Both the position numbers and the translations under genes were made by a program. Of a stretch of 64,000 nt of DNA, positions 10,989 through 22,589 are shown in pieces. The DNA lies in NCBI GenBank assembly GCA_028583415.1, contig CM053273.1:85022074-85086073 (forward strand). Direction: 5' to 3'. The notes under the pieces are model-generated. The model was not told the origin of the DNA, ran no database searches, and saw only the letters and a program-made list of their open reading frames with translations. Each line of letters starts with the position of its first letter. Position 1 is the first letter of the stretch. The DNA is from Protea cynaroides. Taxonomy: Eukaryota; Streptophyta; Magnoliopsida; Proteales; Proteaceae.

Positions 10989-11510
10989 GTGGCCATCCCT
11001 CTACCATTGAGCCGACCCTACACCTCTATAGGACTGAGGATTTCCAGCGATAGTGGCATCTATGCAATTACCAGAGGACCTAAAGCTGAAGGGAAGACAG
11101 TCCTCACAATCATTGGAGGACTTGTAGCTGAAAACACATCCAATAGATCGGCCAAAGCATACTCATGCCTGGTAGCAAAGACAGAGTGGCCATCCAAAAA
11201 GGCAAGGACTGGAGAAGTCATCACTCTCAATGACGAAGACCTCATCAATGTGGCAGTGCCTCACGAGGATGCCATCGTCTTTATTACAGAAATCGGGCAT
11301 TGTAATGTGGCCAAGTGCCTGTAGACATCGACAGTTCTGTGAACATCATAGTCTACCATGCATACCAGAGAATCGAGATAGGGGACGACCAGTTGCAACC
11401 CATCACATTCGACCTTATCAGCTTCTCAAGAGATCCAGTGATGGTGAAAGAGGCATACAATTGCCTATATTGCTCGGTCGAAAGCCTAAGCAGTAGATGG
11501 TGCTAGTGGA
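10989..11510 (+). pseudogene. Tat aspartic protease remnant
   Basis: Around 11315-11380, after a one-base frame change, the translation reads KCLVDIDSSVNIIVYHAY, which aligns with the VDxGSSxxI active-site region of Tat proteases. The glycine of the D-T/S-G triad is Asp here. PLQPITFDLISF-like sequence follows. A frameshift and lost triad residue indicate inactivity. The boundary between gag spacer and PR is not sharp. Confidence 0.6.
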
Positions 11511-11828
11511 GTTCATGGTTGTAGACTGGCCCTCAAACCACAACGTTATACTCTGTCACCCATCGTTGAACAAGCTCAAGGCCTATATGTACACCTACTA
11601 CCTGGTTATGAAATTCTCCATAGAAAATAGAGTCGACGAATGTAGAGCCGACCAGGTAACATCTAGAAGATGGTACGCCACGGAGCTGTGAAACAGTCAT
11701 AGAGCTCTGAAGTCTGCTCCAGTCCATATAGTAGACATAGAAGATGTCAGAGACATCAACAACTTGAAAGGAGAACGCCGACTAAAAAATTACAACTAAT
11801 CCCTGTATCAGCCAATCAGCCAGAGAAG

Positions 11829-13087
11829 ATGTTTCAAGTCAGCTCCTTGCTACTTGAGAACAAGAAGGACAAATTGATTGAGTTCCTAAAGCAAAACCTC
11901 GACGTATTAGCATGGTCGGCCTTGAAGATGCCTGGAATCCCCAGAGAGGTCATCGAGCACCACTTCACAGTAGACCCACAGCACCTTTTGGCCAAACAAA
12001 AGAAGAGGAGTTTCGCACTAGCCCACAGTCGACCATTGATGAGGAGGTCCAGAAATTACTGAGAGTTGGCTTCGTCCGTGAAATAACCTATCCTGACTGG
12101 CTTGCAAATGTGGTCATGGTCCCCAAGGTGAATGAAAAGTAGAGGATCTGTATAGACTTTATAGACCTCAACAAAGCCTGCCTGAAAGACAGCAATCCAC
12201 TGTCGCATATAGACCAATTAATAAACACCATGGTCAGACATAGGTAGCTCAGTTTCCTCGATGTATATTCAAGGTACAACTTGATCAAGATGAAGAAATC
12301 CAATGAGGAGTACACATCCATCATCACCAACCAGGGGCTCTTCTTCTATACGGTCATGTCTTTTGGCCTAAAAAATACAAGAGCTGTCTATTAGATGTTG
12401 GTGAACAAAATATTCAGGAACCAAATTGGCCACAACATGGAAGTGTACGTTGATGACTTCCTGGTAGAGAGCAAACAGGCAGACCTAGATGAAGCCTTCT
12501 AAGTCTTCCAAATGCACAACATGAATTTAAACCCTACAAAGTGTGCTTTCAGTGTAGCATCAAGTATGTTCTTGGGTTTCATGGCATCACAGAGGGGCAT
12601 AGAGGCCAACCCCTCAAAGATAACTGCAATACCTAACATGATCGCGTCGACCAAGCCGAAGCAAGAGCAAGAACTGAATGGTTAGATAGCCGCCCTCGAA
12701 TGCTTCATGTCCAAATCGGTCAAGCGATGTCTGCCCTTCTTCAAGACACTAAAGGGAGCTAGAAAACCTAAGTGGACAAAGGAGTGCCAAAAAGCCTACG
12801 ATGACCTCAAAGCCTACCTGGCCTCACCACTGTTGTTGGTCAAGCCAAATCCAGGGGACGATCTGCAACTTTACCTTGGAGCCTCTGACCTGGAGGTAAG
12901 CGTGGTCTTACTGAAAGAGGAAGACAAGGTCCAACACCCTATATACTACGTCAGCAAGGTACTGTTGGACGTAGAAACCCGATACAAGCCGATTGAAAAG
13001 CTTGCGCTCGCTTTGGTCATGGCGGTGCGAAAGTTCCGACCGTACTTCCATGTATACCCCATCTTCGTGCTCACAACACATCTCTAA
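11829..13087 (+). pseudogene. Tat reverse transcriptase and first RNase H remnant
   Basis: Fragments run KMPGIPREVIEHHF, EEVQKLLRVGFVREITYPDW, LANVVMVPKVNEK, a finger/palm region with stops, and YVDD at 12446-12457 (YVDDFLVESK). FLGFMASQRGIEANPSKI and the connection/RNase H part at 12707-13087 follow (YLGASDLEVSVVLL, PIYYVSKVLLDVETRY). The order and motifs match Tat RT-RNase H. Stops around 12060-12200 and 12390-12500 disable it. Confidence 0.8.
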
Positions 13088-13212
13088 AGAGGGTATTGTC
13101 AAAACTAGATGCTTCAAGCCAGACGATCAATTGGGCTATAAAGCTCGATGAGTTTGAATTAAAGTACATACCAAGAAACGCCATCAAAGCATAGGCTCTG
13201 GCGGATTTCATA

Positions 13213-13760
13213 GTGGAGAGCACACTACCAGAGCAAGAAGACAGGCCTGCACCAGCCAAAGTACCGTGGACACTACAAGTAGATGGGTCCTCCATGGACA
13301 AAAAATTAGGTGAAGGGGTGATACTCACCAGCTTAGAGAAATTTAAAGTTCAACCGGCCATTAGTTTTGGATTCCTCATAATAAACAATGAGGCCAAGTA
13401 CGAGGCCCTACTAGCTGGCCTCCAACTGGTAAAAAGTTTGATGGTCAGACGACTCATAGTCCGCAGTGACTCACAGCTAGTCGTTCACCTGGTATAAGGG
13501 GACTAAGAAGCCGGGCAGCTAGGGATGCAAAAGTACTTAAAGAAGGTCAACTCGGCCATAACAGCCTTCCAGAGAGTCGAACTACAATATGTGAGCCGAG
13601 ACAAGAACACTGAAGTAGACAAGCTATCTAGGTTGTCCCTAGCAGACATCTCGAAGATGGACACTATCGTGTATGTCGAGCTACTAGAGCATACAAGCAA
13701 AATTGCCGAGGAAGTCGCACCAATTGAGGTCACCTCTAGCTGGTATGACCCCATCTACAG
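13213..13760 (+). pseudogene. Second RNase H (Tat-specific, RVT_3 type)
   Basis: WTLQVDGSSMDKKLGEG at the start, then NNEAKYEALLAGLQL, RLIVRSDSQLVVHLV and VSRDKNTEVDKLSRL. These match the plant-type (archaeal-like) RNase H that Tat elements carry between the usual RNase H and integrase. The D...E...D...D arrangement (VDGS, EAKYEAL, SDSQL, EVDKLS) can be read. A TAA near 13496 interrupts the frame, which otherwise is among the best preserved of T. Confidence 0.75.
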
Positions 13761-13899
13761 CTACCTCCAAACGGGTACACTTCGGGAAGACAGAAAGGAG
13801 ACATGGCGCATCCAGGCTAAATCACGATAATGCACCATCTACCATGACATACAATACAGGAGATCCTACACCATGCCATTACTTCGATGTCTCTGATCG

Positions 13900-14970
13900 A
13901 AGGAAGCCGAGCAGGTGATAAAAAAGTACATGAAGGCATCTGTGGTCGATACCAAGGCAGTCGATCGTTGTTCCAGAAGGTCCTCTGCCAAGGCTACCAC
14001 TAGCTAGGGATGCACGACGACTGCATCAAACTAGTGCGCAAGTGCAAGAAGTGCCAATTTTATGCACCAGTACCACATGCTCCGACTGCCCCCCTGCAGC
14101 CCATCACCAGCCCTCTCCCCTTCGCCATATGGGGTATGGACATTATGAGGCTCATCCCCAATGCAACTTATCAACGAAAGTATGTCATTGTGGCTATTGA
14201 CTACTTCACAAAGTATATCGAGGTTGAGGCCATCGCAAAGATTGACTCAACCAAGGTAGAGCAATTCTTCAGGCGTTCATTGATATATAGGATCGGCATG
14301 CCCAGAATCCTCGTGACAGACAATGACATACAGTTTATCAGCACGTCCTTCGTAGAGTTCTGCGCAGAGCTCCAGATCGATCATCATTTTGAATTAGTCG
14401 GCCACCCACAAACTAGTGGCGAGACGAAGGCCATGAACAAAACCATACTATTAGGACTAAAGAAGAGGGTGGCTGATAAGAAGGAAAAGTGGGTCGATGA
14501 GCTGCCAAGCATTGTCTGGTCATACAGGACCACCAGTAGAACCCCCACTGGCGAAACTCCTTTTATGCTTGCCTTTGGCACAGAGGTAGTTGTCCCAGTG
14601 GTAGTATTTTACCCCACCTATCGGATCCTGAACTTCAATGAAGAAACTAACTCCGATGATCTCCAAACCAATCTGGATGACTTAGAGGAAGTCAGGGAAT
14701 CGATGGCATTCAGAGTGGCCGAATACCAGCAGGCAACAGCCCGACACTATCACAAAACAGTGCGGCCCAAGATATTCTAAGTAGGGGACCTAGTCCTTCG
14801 GAAGGCAGTAGTCTCCGAGCCGACTAACCAGGGCAAGATGACCAAAAGTTGGGAAGGCCCTTATCATGTCATCAAGACAGGCCGAACTGGATCACAAACC
14901 TTAGCCACCCTCAGCGGAGAAGAGATACCTTGAACTTGGCACCCCACCAATCTTCTCAAATACTACCAGT
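13900..14970 (+). pseudogene. Tat integrase, catalytic Glu replaced by Lys
   Basis: The zinc-finger end (VHEGICGRYQG, CIKLVRKCKKC) is broken by a stop near 14005. An open frame of 256 residues (14010-14780) follows: WGMDIMRLIPNA with the first Asp, FTKYIEVEAI, RILVTDNDIQF with the second Asp, then HPQTSGETKAMNKTI. In the last motif the conserved Glu codon is AAG (Lys, 14427-14429). The C-terminal part continues past a stop to about 14970 (GDLVLRKAV, WEGPYHVIKTG, HPTNLLKYY). It is inactive by loss of the third catalytic residue. Confidence 0.8.
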
Positions 14971-15235
14971 AAGCCTCCCTCGGAGCTAGCCCTGCTTACT
15001 CCTTTTTCCTTAATGTTTCAGTTAAGTAGGATTTCTTTCAGTTGCGTTGGCCAACCAGTCCAGGCCTATTATGTAAATTTCCCACTCCTAGCAAGTAGTT
15101 TCAATTGTAAGCCGGACCCCCTAGGGGCATCCACTCAGATGAAGTGTTAAATACATAAAGTCTTCTCGTTGCATCCCATAACTGAGCAATTATGTGCCTC
15201 GGATCTCTACACAGCTGTTTCATTCGGTCTAACCA
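14971..15235 (+). other. 3' untranslated region of element T
   Basis: Sequence between the end of pol and the tandem array. It is rich in short pyrimidine runs, and no coding potential was recognised. Confidence 0.4.
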
Positions 15236-15560
15236 GCCTACTCGAGCCCATAAGTATGTACAAGTAACATGTCGACCATAAGTAACTGTACCTACTCATA
15301 CCCACAAGCAGGTATGAATAACATGCAGACCCCACTCGAATCTGCCTACTCATACCTACGAGCAGGTATGCGTAGCACGCAGACCATACCTGACACAGCC
15401 TACTCACGCCCCCAAGCAGGTATGAGTAGCATGCTGGTCCTAAGTGACTCTGTCTATTCATACCCATAAGAAAGTATAAGTAGCATGTAGACCCCACTCG
15501 AATCTTCCTATTCACACCCAAAAATAGGCATGAGCAGCACGCAAAATGCACTCCACACGG
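15236..15560 (+). repeat. Tandem array, 54-bp unit, about six copies
   Basis: Units begin near 15236, 15290, 15344, 15398, 15452 and 15506, each with (G)CCTACTCATACC..AGCAGGTATGAGTAGCATGCAGACC or a variant. Because 54 is a multiple of three, the minus strand reads as an 18-residue repeat. That frame looks like a by-product rather than a gene. The array sits between pol and the antisense ORF. Confidence 0.8.
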
Positions 15561-16086
15561 AGCACAAGTACTAGACCGATCCTCAAGAAACTTGCCAACA
15601 AACACCAACGGGTACTAAGGGCATATCGCTCAGGGGTACGTGCTACCCTCGCCCATCCCATCGACAACTTCATAGTTTCAAGTATACTCGGCCTACCAAT
15701 GAGTCAGACCGACTACACTTCAGGGGTACAATGGGATATATATATAAAGATGAGCAGAAAGGGAAGACAAAAAAAGCACAGAACAAGTCTTTTCAAAACA
15801 CATTCCATTGACAAAAGCCCGCAAGGGGCAGCAGCATAAAAGCCCCCGATGGGACAATAGTTTACAAGAAAAACAAAAAGATAATGGCCACGCAGGGCTA
15901 GGGACACCCTTGAACTGTAGGCGGGACCATCCTTGGCGGCATGGTCGACAGTGGAGCCTCCCTGAGGGGTGTCGCTTGGCAGCATCACATCCGAAAGATC
16001 TACAATCGACGTCTGAGGCACCTCATAGGTAGGTAGGTCTTCCTCCAGAGTATCCTCAGCTTCTTCTCTCTGGGTCAGTTCCCCTC
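15561..16086. other. 3' region of element T, no gene recognised
   Basis: This connects the tandem array to the antisense ORF. Short frames on both strands do not resemble anything I know. Confidence 0.35.
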
Positions 16087-18380
16087 CTAGTCGAACTCGA
16101 TCCCCTTTCCCGTGAGATGCTCCTGAAGGAAGACAGCCCTCTTCTGGAAGAACCCACTCGCGGCCTCCTCCAGGTTGTCTATATACTTAGCAAACCTACT
16201 ATAGCCTGCCACAGCCTGCTCCAGGATGTCGGCCTGGAGCTCCTCTGCCTTAACCCAGGCCTCTTTGGTTAACATAGCCTCAGCTTCGGCCACTCATCTA
16301 GCATCCTCAGTCGCCCAGAGCTTCACCTCAGCCTGGTGCACCCTCTCGTGCTCCTTGAACAGAGACTTCTCCCCCTTGTCCAGAGACACCCTAAGGTTGG
16401 ATTTCATAGCAACAAGGCCATCCGCTTTGGAGGTCTTCTCGTAGAGTCTCTCCTTGAAGGCCTTTAAGGCTCCTCGGGAGGCCTCCTCCGCAGCCTTCAG
16501 CTAGCCCATCTCGATGCATAGGGATGCGGCCTTCTGGCATAGGTCTGCCACAAGGTTGTTGCCTTGGAAAAAGCAAACAGAAGAATTAGCATACTCGCAC
16601 AAAAAGAAAGCAGACATTAGGAAAGTGGACTATGCCTCACCTGAGCATTGTTGAGGAACACCCACTTCAGCAGGTCCCCCATCTCTAGAGACGCAGTATA
16701 GAAAACATCCTAGGGAAGTCGGTTCTGCTTCACCATAATCAGGGCCGCACGGGTGCTCTTGACTCCGAGTCAATGTTCTTGAGGCCAAGCTGCGGGATGA
16801 AGGGGGTAGTCTCTGGCTGGTCCTCGGCATCTCCCCTCCCTGGCCGAGGCACGTACCCTAAACCCTTCGGGTAGGCCTATTGGTTCAGGTCAATAGTCTC
16901 ATCTACTTGGTGGGGCTGGGCTTCCTTTGCAGTAGGCTCCTACCAATCATCCTCCTGTGGGCCCACCTTCAGGGTCCCTAGGGTCTCGTAAATGTTGGCT
17001 GACATGTCATGCACTGAATTGATCTTCTTCTTGGCCCCCTCCATCGGGGCCAAGTTTTTACCCTTTAGGTCCTCGAAGGCCCCTCGGGACTGGGTGACAA
17101 CTCCACCGGTGGGAGCATCTCTAGGAATAGTCGATCCGACCTCCCTTGCTTAGCTCTGAAATGCCCATTTGTACAAAATCTAGGCCAAGAGTTGATCATT
17201 CGAGAAGTTTACTATAACAAAAAAGAACAACTACACAGTCAGTACTCATCATAATACTCCGATCGAAAGTTAGAAGCTACATGTCAAAACTCACCTAGTA
17301 GGCCGTGCTCGGCTAGGGTCTGGGGGTCCACCAGGTCGGCATAGGGGTAGTTTGGCCCTCCTTTATCTTTCGATAGACATTCCTCCGTATTCAGAGTGGG
17401 ATTCTTGTTGTACCTAGTCGCATCAACCACTAGCCACGCGTTCGACAGCTGAAGCGGCGAACCGCCTGACGGGGGCCCACAAAGAAATATTTTTCCTTCC
17501 ACCCATGGATGGAGGAAGGATTTTGGGAGATCGGAGGGAGCTTCTTCACTTCCCTCTGACTGAAGTACTACCAACTGCTCACAGAGTTCGTTTCAATCAA
17601 ACTACTAAACTTGAACAACAATAGGAACAAGTTCATAGTTGGGGTCCCGCTAAGACGGGGGATGAAGATGATAAAGGCTTAGATACACCTCCACCCGTTC
17701 GAAGTCAGTTTGTCGGGGGCAATGCGATACACCCTCAGAATGTCGACTACTAGGGGGTAAAGGGGGAATCGGAGGTCGGACTTCAAGGCGTGCTTGTACA
17801 TGCAGATCTCAGAAGGGAGTAGTGTGCAAGCCCTTTCTCTAAGCACAGGAGGTCGAACCATGACATCCGTTATGGGAGTTTCAAGTTGATAAGCCATGTA
17901 GATTTGGGACAGGGCTGATTCAAAAGTGACCCTAGTGGGTATCTGTAAGGCCGGGAGTTTGTCCAAAGGAGGAATATTTGGTCGACCATTTCTCTTACGA
18001 GTGACCTTCCGAGCAGAGGTACCGACTGGTCAGCTCCGCTCAGCAGCCTTAAAGGAATCCTATTCAGGACCCTTTTCAAAAGTGTGTTCGAAGGCCAAGG
18101 GGATGACCTCAAAAGATTTGGGACACTTGACAGCCCTATATCCCTCCAACTCAGTGGCATCCTAGTCGAATTCCATACTAGCGGAATCTCGGGGTTTCAT
18201 CTTCCTATGGGGATATGGGAATTCTTCTGGGTGGACAATATTTTGGCGAAAGAACCAGAAGACCTCTGCGAGGTGGAAGTCTTGTACTGGGCCATGGGTA
18301 CTCTTTTACTCACTCTACCTCTCACTAAAGGGTTGATACTATTAAAAAAGGAGGAGGAAGAATGTAAAAGCATATAAAAA
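16087..18380 (-). pseudogene. Antisense accessory ORF of element T (putative gypsy-type transposase family)
   Basis: Read on the minus strand, pieces in order are CMYKHALKSDLRFPLYPLVV, DILRVYRIAPDKLTSNGWR (17679-17966), FSSLIETNSVSSW and WKEKYFFVGP (around 17480-17600). A long polar, helical C-terminal region ends with EELQADILEQAVAGYSRFAKY (16087-16293). This resembles the Pfam family called transposase (putative), gypsy type (PF04195), whose members often lie antisense downstream of pol in Tat-type elements such as Grande. Its function is unknown. The frame is broken by many stops and shifts; LTR E interrupts the region just upstream of its 5' side. Confidence 0.6.
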
Positions 18381-18395
18381 GAAGGAAAAAGTGAA

Positions 18396-19913
18396 TGTAA
18401 GCCCCGTATCATACTAACTTGGTCTTACCATCTTGTATCAGATCTTCCTATCATGGTCGGACCAAGAGGACCAAGTGCATGAAGAAACCACAAGGCTAGG
18501 TATGTAATTCGAACCATAAATCATCTAATTGAGACGTGTGGTCGCATACCTAAACAGGTGTAGTCGATCACACCTCAAAATGGTAAGACCACAGGAGTCT
18601 GAAACGTGTGGTCGTAGATTTGGGATGTATGGTAGACTGATCCTGCGACCCCACGTGCGACCACACGATGTCAAACTGACTCTGTGATTAGGAAACCTTC
18701 CTAATTTGAAGGGGGTTCTTTCCTAATCAAAGTAGGACTCTATATGGAGGGGTTTTTTTTTCTATATATAGAACATCCCTTAGCCTCTTTCATTCTTTTA
18801 GAACTCAAACTGAAAGAGAGAGAAAGAGAAGAGGAGGAAGAGAAGGAGAATTGAAGAGGAAGACTAAGAGAAGGAATTTCAGAGAGAGCTCTGATTCTTC
18901 AGTAAGTTTAAGGCATGAAAACATTCCCTACCTTAGTTAAATGCCTAGAATAGATCATGGAGGAAGTATTGATTCAAAGTAGGATCTCAACCATGAGACC
19001 CATAGACGAAAACTCAAAGGAAAATCATGAAGAGTAGGTTAGAGTAGATGATTGTGAAATATACTAAATTAAGGCCATAGATCAATCGTAGGAAGGATCC
19101 TAATGATAGTTCAAGGAATTAAATCATGAAGGGATTAGACTGAGAATGAAAGTCGACTAAACACTCGTGTAGTCACAGCTATGGTTGACCACACGAGGCA
19201 CATGTGTCGACCACACTCCCTCTGGAAGTTTCTAGGGAGGGTATGGTCGCATGTGTGTGGTCGCATGATATGAGACCACATGTATCGACCACACACCCTG
19301 TGGTCACAGAAACTGAGACCAAAGGTGCAACCACACCTACAACCACTAAGCTTTTGGAGGTCTGATTGATTCCAGATGGGACATTTAAATATTTTAATTA
19401 ATGAATATGAACTCTAACTTAGAATCCATAAATATATTAGGTTTCCAAGTGGTTCAAAAGTGATTTACAAAGCTTAGAAGAGGAACAACTAACGATCAAA
19501 GGTGAGGGAACAAGACCTAAACTAAATGGTTAATAATAAATTATTTACGTTATTGAGTCCGATGCCATGATTGATTCTATGCTTGTATGCTTGTAATGTG
19601 CATCTCACATGTCATCCAATATTCTTGCTATTAATGATCATGCATATTTAATTATGTTTATTTATAACATGATGATGATGATGATGCTAAGAATAGGCAT
19701 GTGAATGTATGTGTATGGTTGGTGTGCTGGGCTACTAGAGCATCAGGGGGAGGACATGGCATGGTGGTCTTCGACCTCGTCACCAGACTCTAGCTCTATC
19801 CCTACTCAAGTGTTGCCCACTAATATCATCATATCGTCATTACTTTAGTAGAACTATTACGTCGTCGGGCATCAGGGGAGGTAGTCTCAAACCGTATGGT
19901 CTCTGACTCTATC
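18396..19913 (+). repeat. LTR E, first part
   Basis: It begins TGTAAGCCCC immediately after T sequence. It follows the LTR plan of A and C: a GTGGTCG/CGACCAC cluster at 18535-18670, TATA (TATATATAGAACATCCC) near 18763, a purine-rich leader, a second cluster at 19150-19345, a donor-like AAAGGTGAGG near 19499, and a (GAT)n run at about 19671. It is cut at 19913 by element A and resumes at 31830. Confidence 0.85.
19909..19913 (+). repeat. Target site duplication of element A (left)
   Basis: CTATC here and again at 31830-31834 flank element A exactly, next to TG and CA ends. Confidence 0.9.
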
Positions 19914-22176
19914 TGTAAGACCTGTATCGAACTAACCAGTCTTCCACCTAGTACCAGGTCTACCTATCATGGCCGAGCCAAGTGGACCAAGTGCGTGAAG
20001 AAACCACAAGACTAGGTACGAAATTTAACTCAAAAATAGTCAAATATGAGTGTGTGGTCGCATGCCTAAACAGGTGTGACCGACCCCACCTCAAAAGAGT
20101 CCAACCCATCACTTTTGGCCATGGGGTCGGATGTTTTAAAAATGTAGGGTCGACGGATTCTGTGACCTTACATCCGACCCTACGGAAACAGTCAAAAACC
20201 AAATTAAAAACCTTCCTAATTCGATTAGGGGTCTTTCCTAAACTCATTGGGGCTTATTATGGAGGGTTTTCCTCTATAAATAGGACATCCCTTAGCCTCT
20301 TTCATCCTTTTGGAACCCTAATTGAAAGTGAGAGAAAGAGAAGAGAAGGAAGAGAAGGAAAATTAAAGGAGAAGACCAAGGAAGAAGAAAGTTCAGAGAA
20401 AACTCTGAATCTCAGCAAACCTAAGGTATGAACCTAATTCCCTACATGAATTAAGAGCCTAGGATAGTTTATGAAGAAGAGAGGATTAGGAGAAACCCAA
20501 ATCATCTACCCATGGACAAATTCCAAGGGAATCCATGGAGGAAATCATTGTGGATAATAGATAGTGTGTAAAAATTGTAGTTTTGAGCCATAGAACAATC
20601 ATAGGAAAGACTATGAAGATAAGCCAAAGGATTCGAACATGAAAGAATGGACTTAAGAGTGAAAGGTCAACCATAACACGTGTGGTCGCACATAGGGTCG
20701 CATGATATTTGACCCCACGAGACCCACATGTTCGACCCCACCTACGACCCTACACCCTGTGGTCATAGAAACTGAGACCCCAGGTGCTACCCCACCTGCG
20801 ACCCCTCAGCTTCTGTTAGTCTAAACTTAAGGGAATAAATTCTAATTAAAATCTATCAACTTGATTAGGTCTTTTAGTGATTTAAAAGTGATTCATAAAG
20901 CTTGGACGAGGATCTACGATCAATCAAAGGTGAGGGAACAAGACCTAAACTAATTGGTTAATAATAAACTATTTTTGTTTATTGAGTCCAATGCCATGAA
21001 TGATTCTATGCTTTTATGCATGTATTGTGCATTTCACATGTCATCCAATATTCTTGCAATTAATGTTCATGCATATTTAATTTTGTTTATTTATAACATG
21101 ACGATGATGATGATGCTAGGAATAGGCATGTGAATGTATGTGTGTGGTTAGTGTATTTGATGCGAGTGGAGCATCAGGGGGAGGACGTGACACTATGGTT
21201 CATCCTGGTCAGCAGACTCTAGCTCTATCTCTACTCAAGTCTTGTCCACTAACATCGTCGTATCGCCATTACTTTAGCAAAACTATTACGTCGTAGGGCA
21301 TCAGGGGAGGTGGTCTCGAATCGCGTAGTCTCTAACTCTGTCAGGGGGCCTTAGCTCTATCTCTATGGACATATTGAGGGATGCTGGGGTGAGGCCTTGG
21401 ATACACTATTTGACATTAGGATTGGTTAGTTGCGAGCCCAGTTTGTAAGCCCTCGCTAATAGGGGATTACGTGTTGGTATGGATAAGGCATCAGGGGAAG
21501 TGTGATGCGGTGCGGTCCTAAGCACTTTAGCTCTATCCCTATTCCATGGTGGGTGCATGTGGGACGGCAATGGTATTTGATCCATTGGGTGGCTTCACAC
21601 ACTCATGTATAGAGGTGCGGCGGCCACCTATCCTTTCTATTGCACATTGCAAACTTATGAACTAGATCAAAGATATGAATTGAATGCATGCATATGTTTG
21701 TTGCATTGTTTTGTTTGAAACCATGATGTGTGCTCACCCTTTCGACGTCGAATATTTTTAGTTGATGACGCAGGTACTACTGTAGAAGACTATATGAATG
21801 CTCCAATGTATGGACATACTGCGACAATGGATGCAGAAGTATGATGGAGTCGCATGATTCGTCGTACGAGTGCAACTCATGCGTCTTTGATTAGATTTAT
21901 TTATTGGATTATTAAGGATATGTAATTGATTAATTTATTTTATTTTATGTCTTAGTCTATTGAAGATAATTAGATAATTTATTTATGTTACCACTATTAG
22001 ACTCTCAGTTCATTAAGTATTAAAGACTTCCATTATTGTGTATTTATTCTGATTATGGTTGTGGATGTGTATGGTTTAAGCAAAAAGGACATAGGCTATT
22101 CGAGATCTTGGTTGAACCGTTGGATCATAGACGGTTCATCACACCATTCTGGTTGGTACAAAATTGGGGTGTGACA
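19914..22176 (+). repeat. 5' LTR of element A
   Basis: 2263 bp, starting TGTAAGACC and ending GGGGTGTGACA. GGGTCG/CGACCC clusters lie at 20055-20190 and 20670-20810. The TATA box is TATAAATAGG at 20273-20282, followed by a purine-rich leader and a donor-like AAGGTATGA near 20424. Three copies of CATCAGGGG...AGCTCTATC occur near 21171, 21299 and 21488. Relative to the 3' LTR it lacks about 60 bp in the second cluster. Its copy of the 132-nt frame (21764-21894) has lost one base. Confidence 0.9.
20273..20282 (+). promoter_or_regulatory. LTR promoter TATA box (element A)
   Basis: TATAAATAGG is followed by ACATCCCTTAGCCTCTTTCA, a likely initiation region. The same arrangement recurs in the LTRs at about 29862, 32985, 43695 and 55512. 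Confidence 0.7.
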
Positions 22177-22179
22177 ACT

Positions 22180-22191
22180 TGGTATCATAAC
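22180..22191 (+). promoter_or_regulatory. Primer binding site of element A (tRNA-Met)
   Basis: TGGTATCATAAC begins three bases after the LTR. The first eight bases equal the canonical initiator-tRNA site TGGTATCAGAGC; the rest has changed. Confidence 0.8.
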
Positions 22192-22463
22192 TCTCGGGCC
22201 CTGTCTATTAAACAAATATACTTCCACAAAAAGTTCATGAACTGAGTTAGGATAAAATTTAAAAGCTGTAATAATAACACACTATAAGCATCTGTGTTCT
22301 ATGAGACAAAATTAAGAAAGAGAATAATGTACTATTAAGATGAAAAATAAGTTTCATATACACATCGAATAAAAGCAACGTATATACATATCCAAATCAA
22401 AGTACAGTCCATAATCCGGACAATTACTATTTAGTACAAGGAAAAACAAAAAGAAAATGTGCA
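22192..22463 (+). other. Leader between primer site and antisense gene (element A)
   Basis: No frame is recognised. A match at similar position occurs in B (40236-40500) and C (45655-45925). It would hold the 3' untranslated region of the antisense transcript. Confidence 0.4.
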
Positions 22464-22589
22464 TCACAAAGCTGGAGGTGCTGTAGGAGGAGGTGCCCTG
22501 CGATCTCTATCGTAATCCTCAGCATACACTCTAGTCAGCCAGGCTACCAGAGTCTGGGTCACCTGGAGACTAGCTGTCAGGTCGGTCAT

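Larger units (their letters stand above)
8249..18395 (+). mobile_element. Element T: Ty3/gypsy, Tat lineage, 3' end not in window
   Basis: A 731-bp LTR is followed by a Tat-type primer region, gag, PR, RT, RNase H, an additional RNase H (diagnostic of Tat), integrase, a tandem array and an antisense accessory ORF. The element is inserted in a copia LTR. It is cut at 18395 by LTR E, so its 3' LTR lies beyond the window. All frames carry several stops. Confidence 0.85.

Noticed and set aside
15207..15608. 133-residue minus-strand frame with 18-residue repeats
   Set aside because: The open frame follows from the 54-bp repeat length; no start context or homology supports it.
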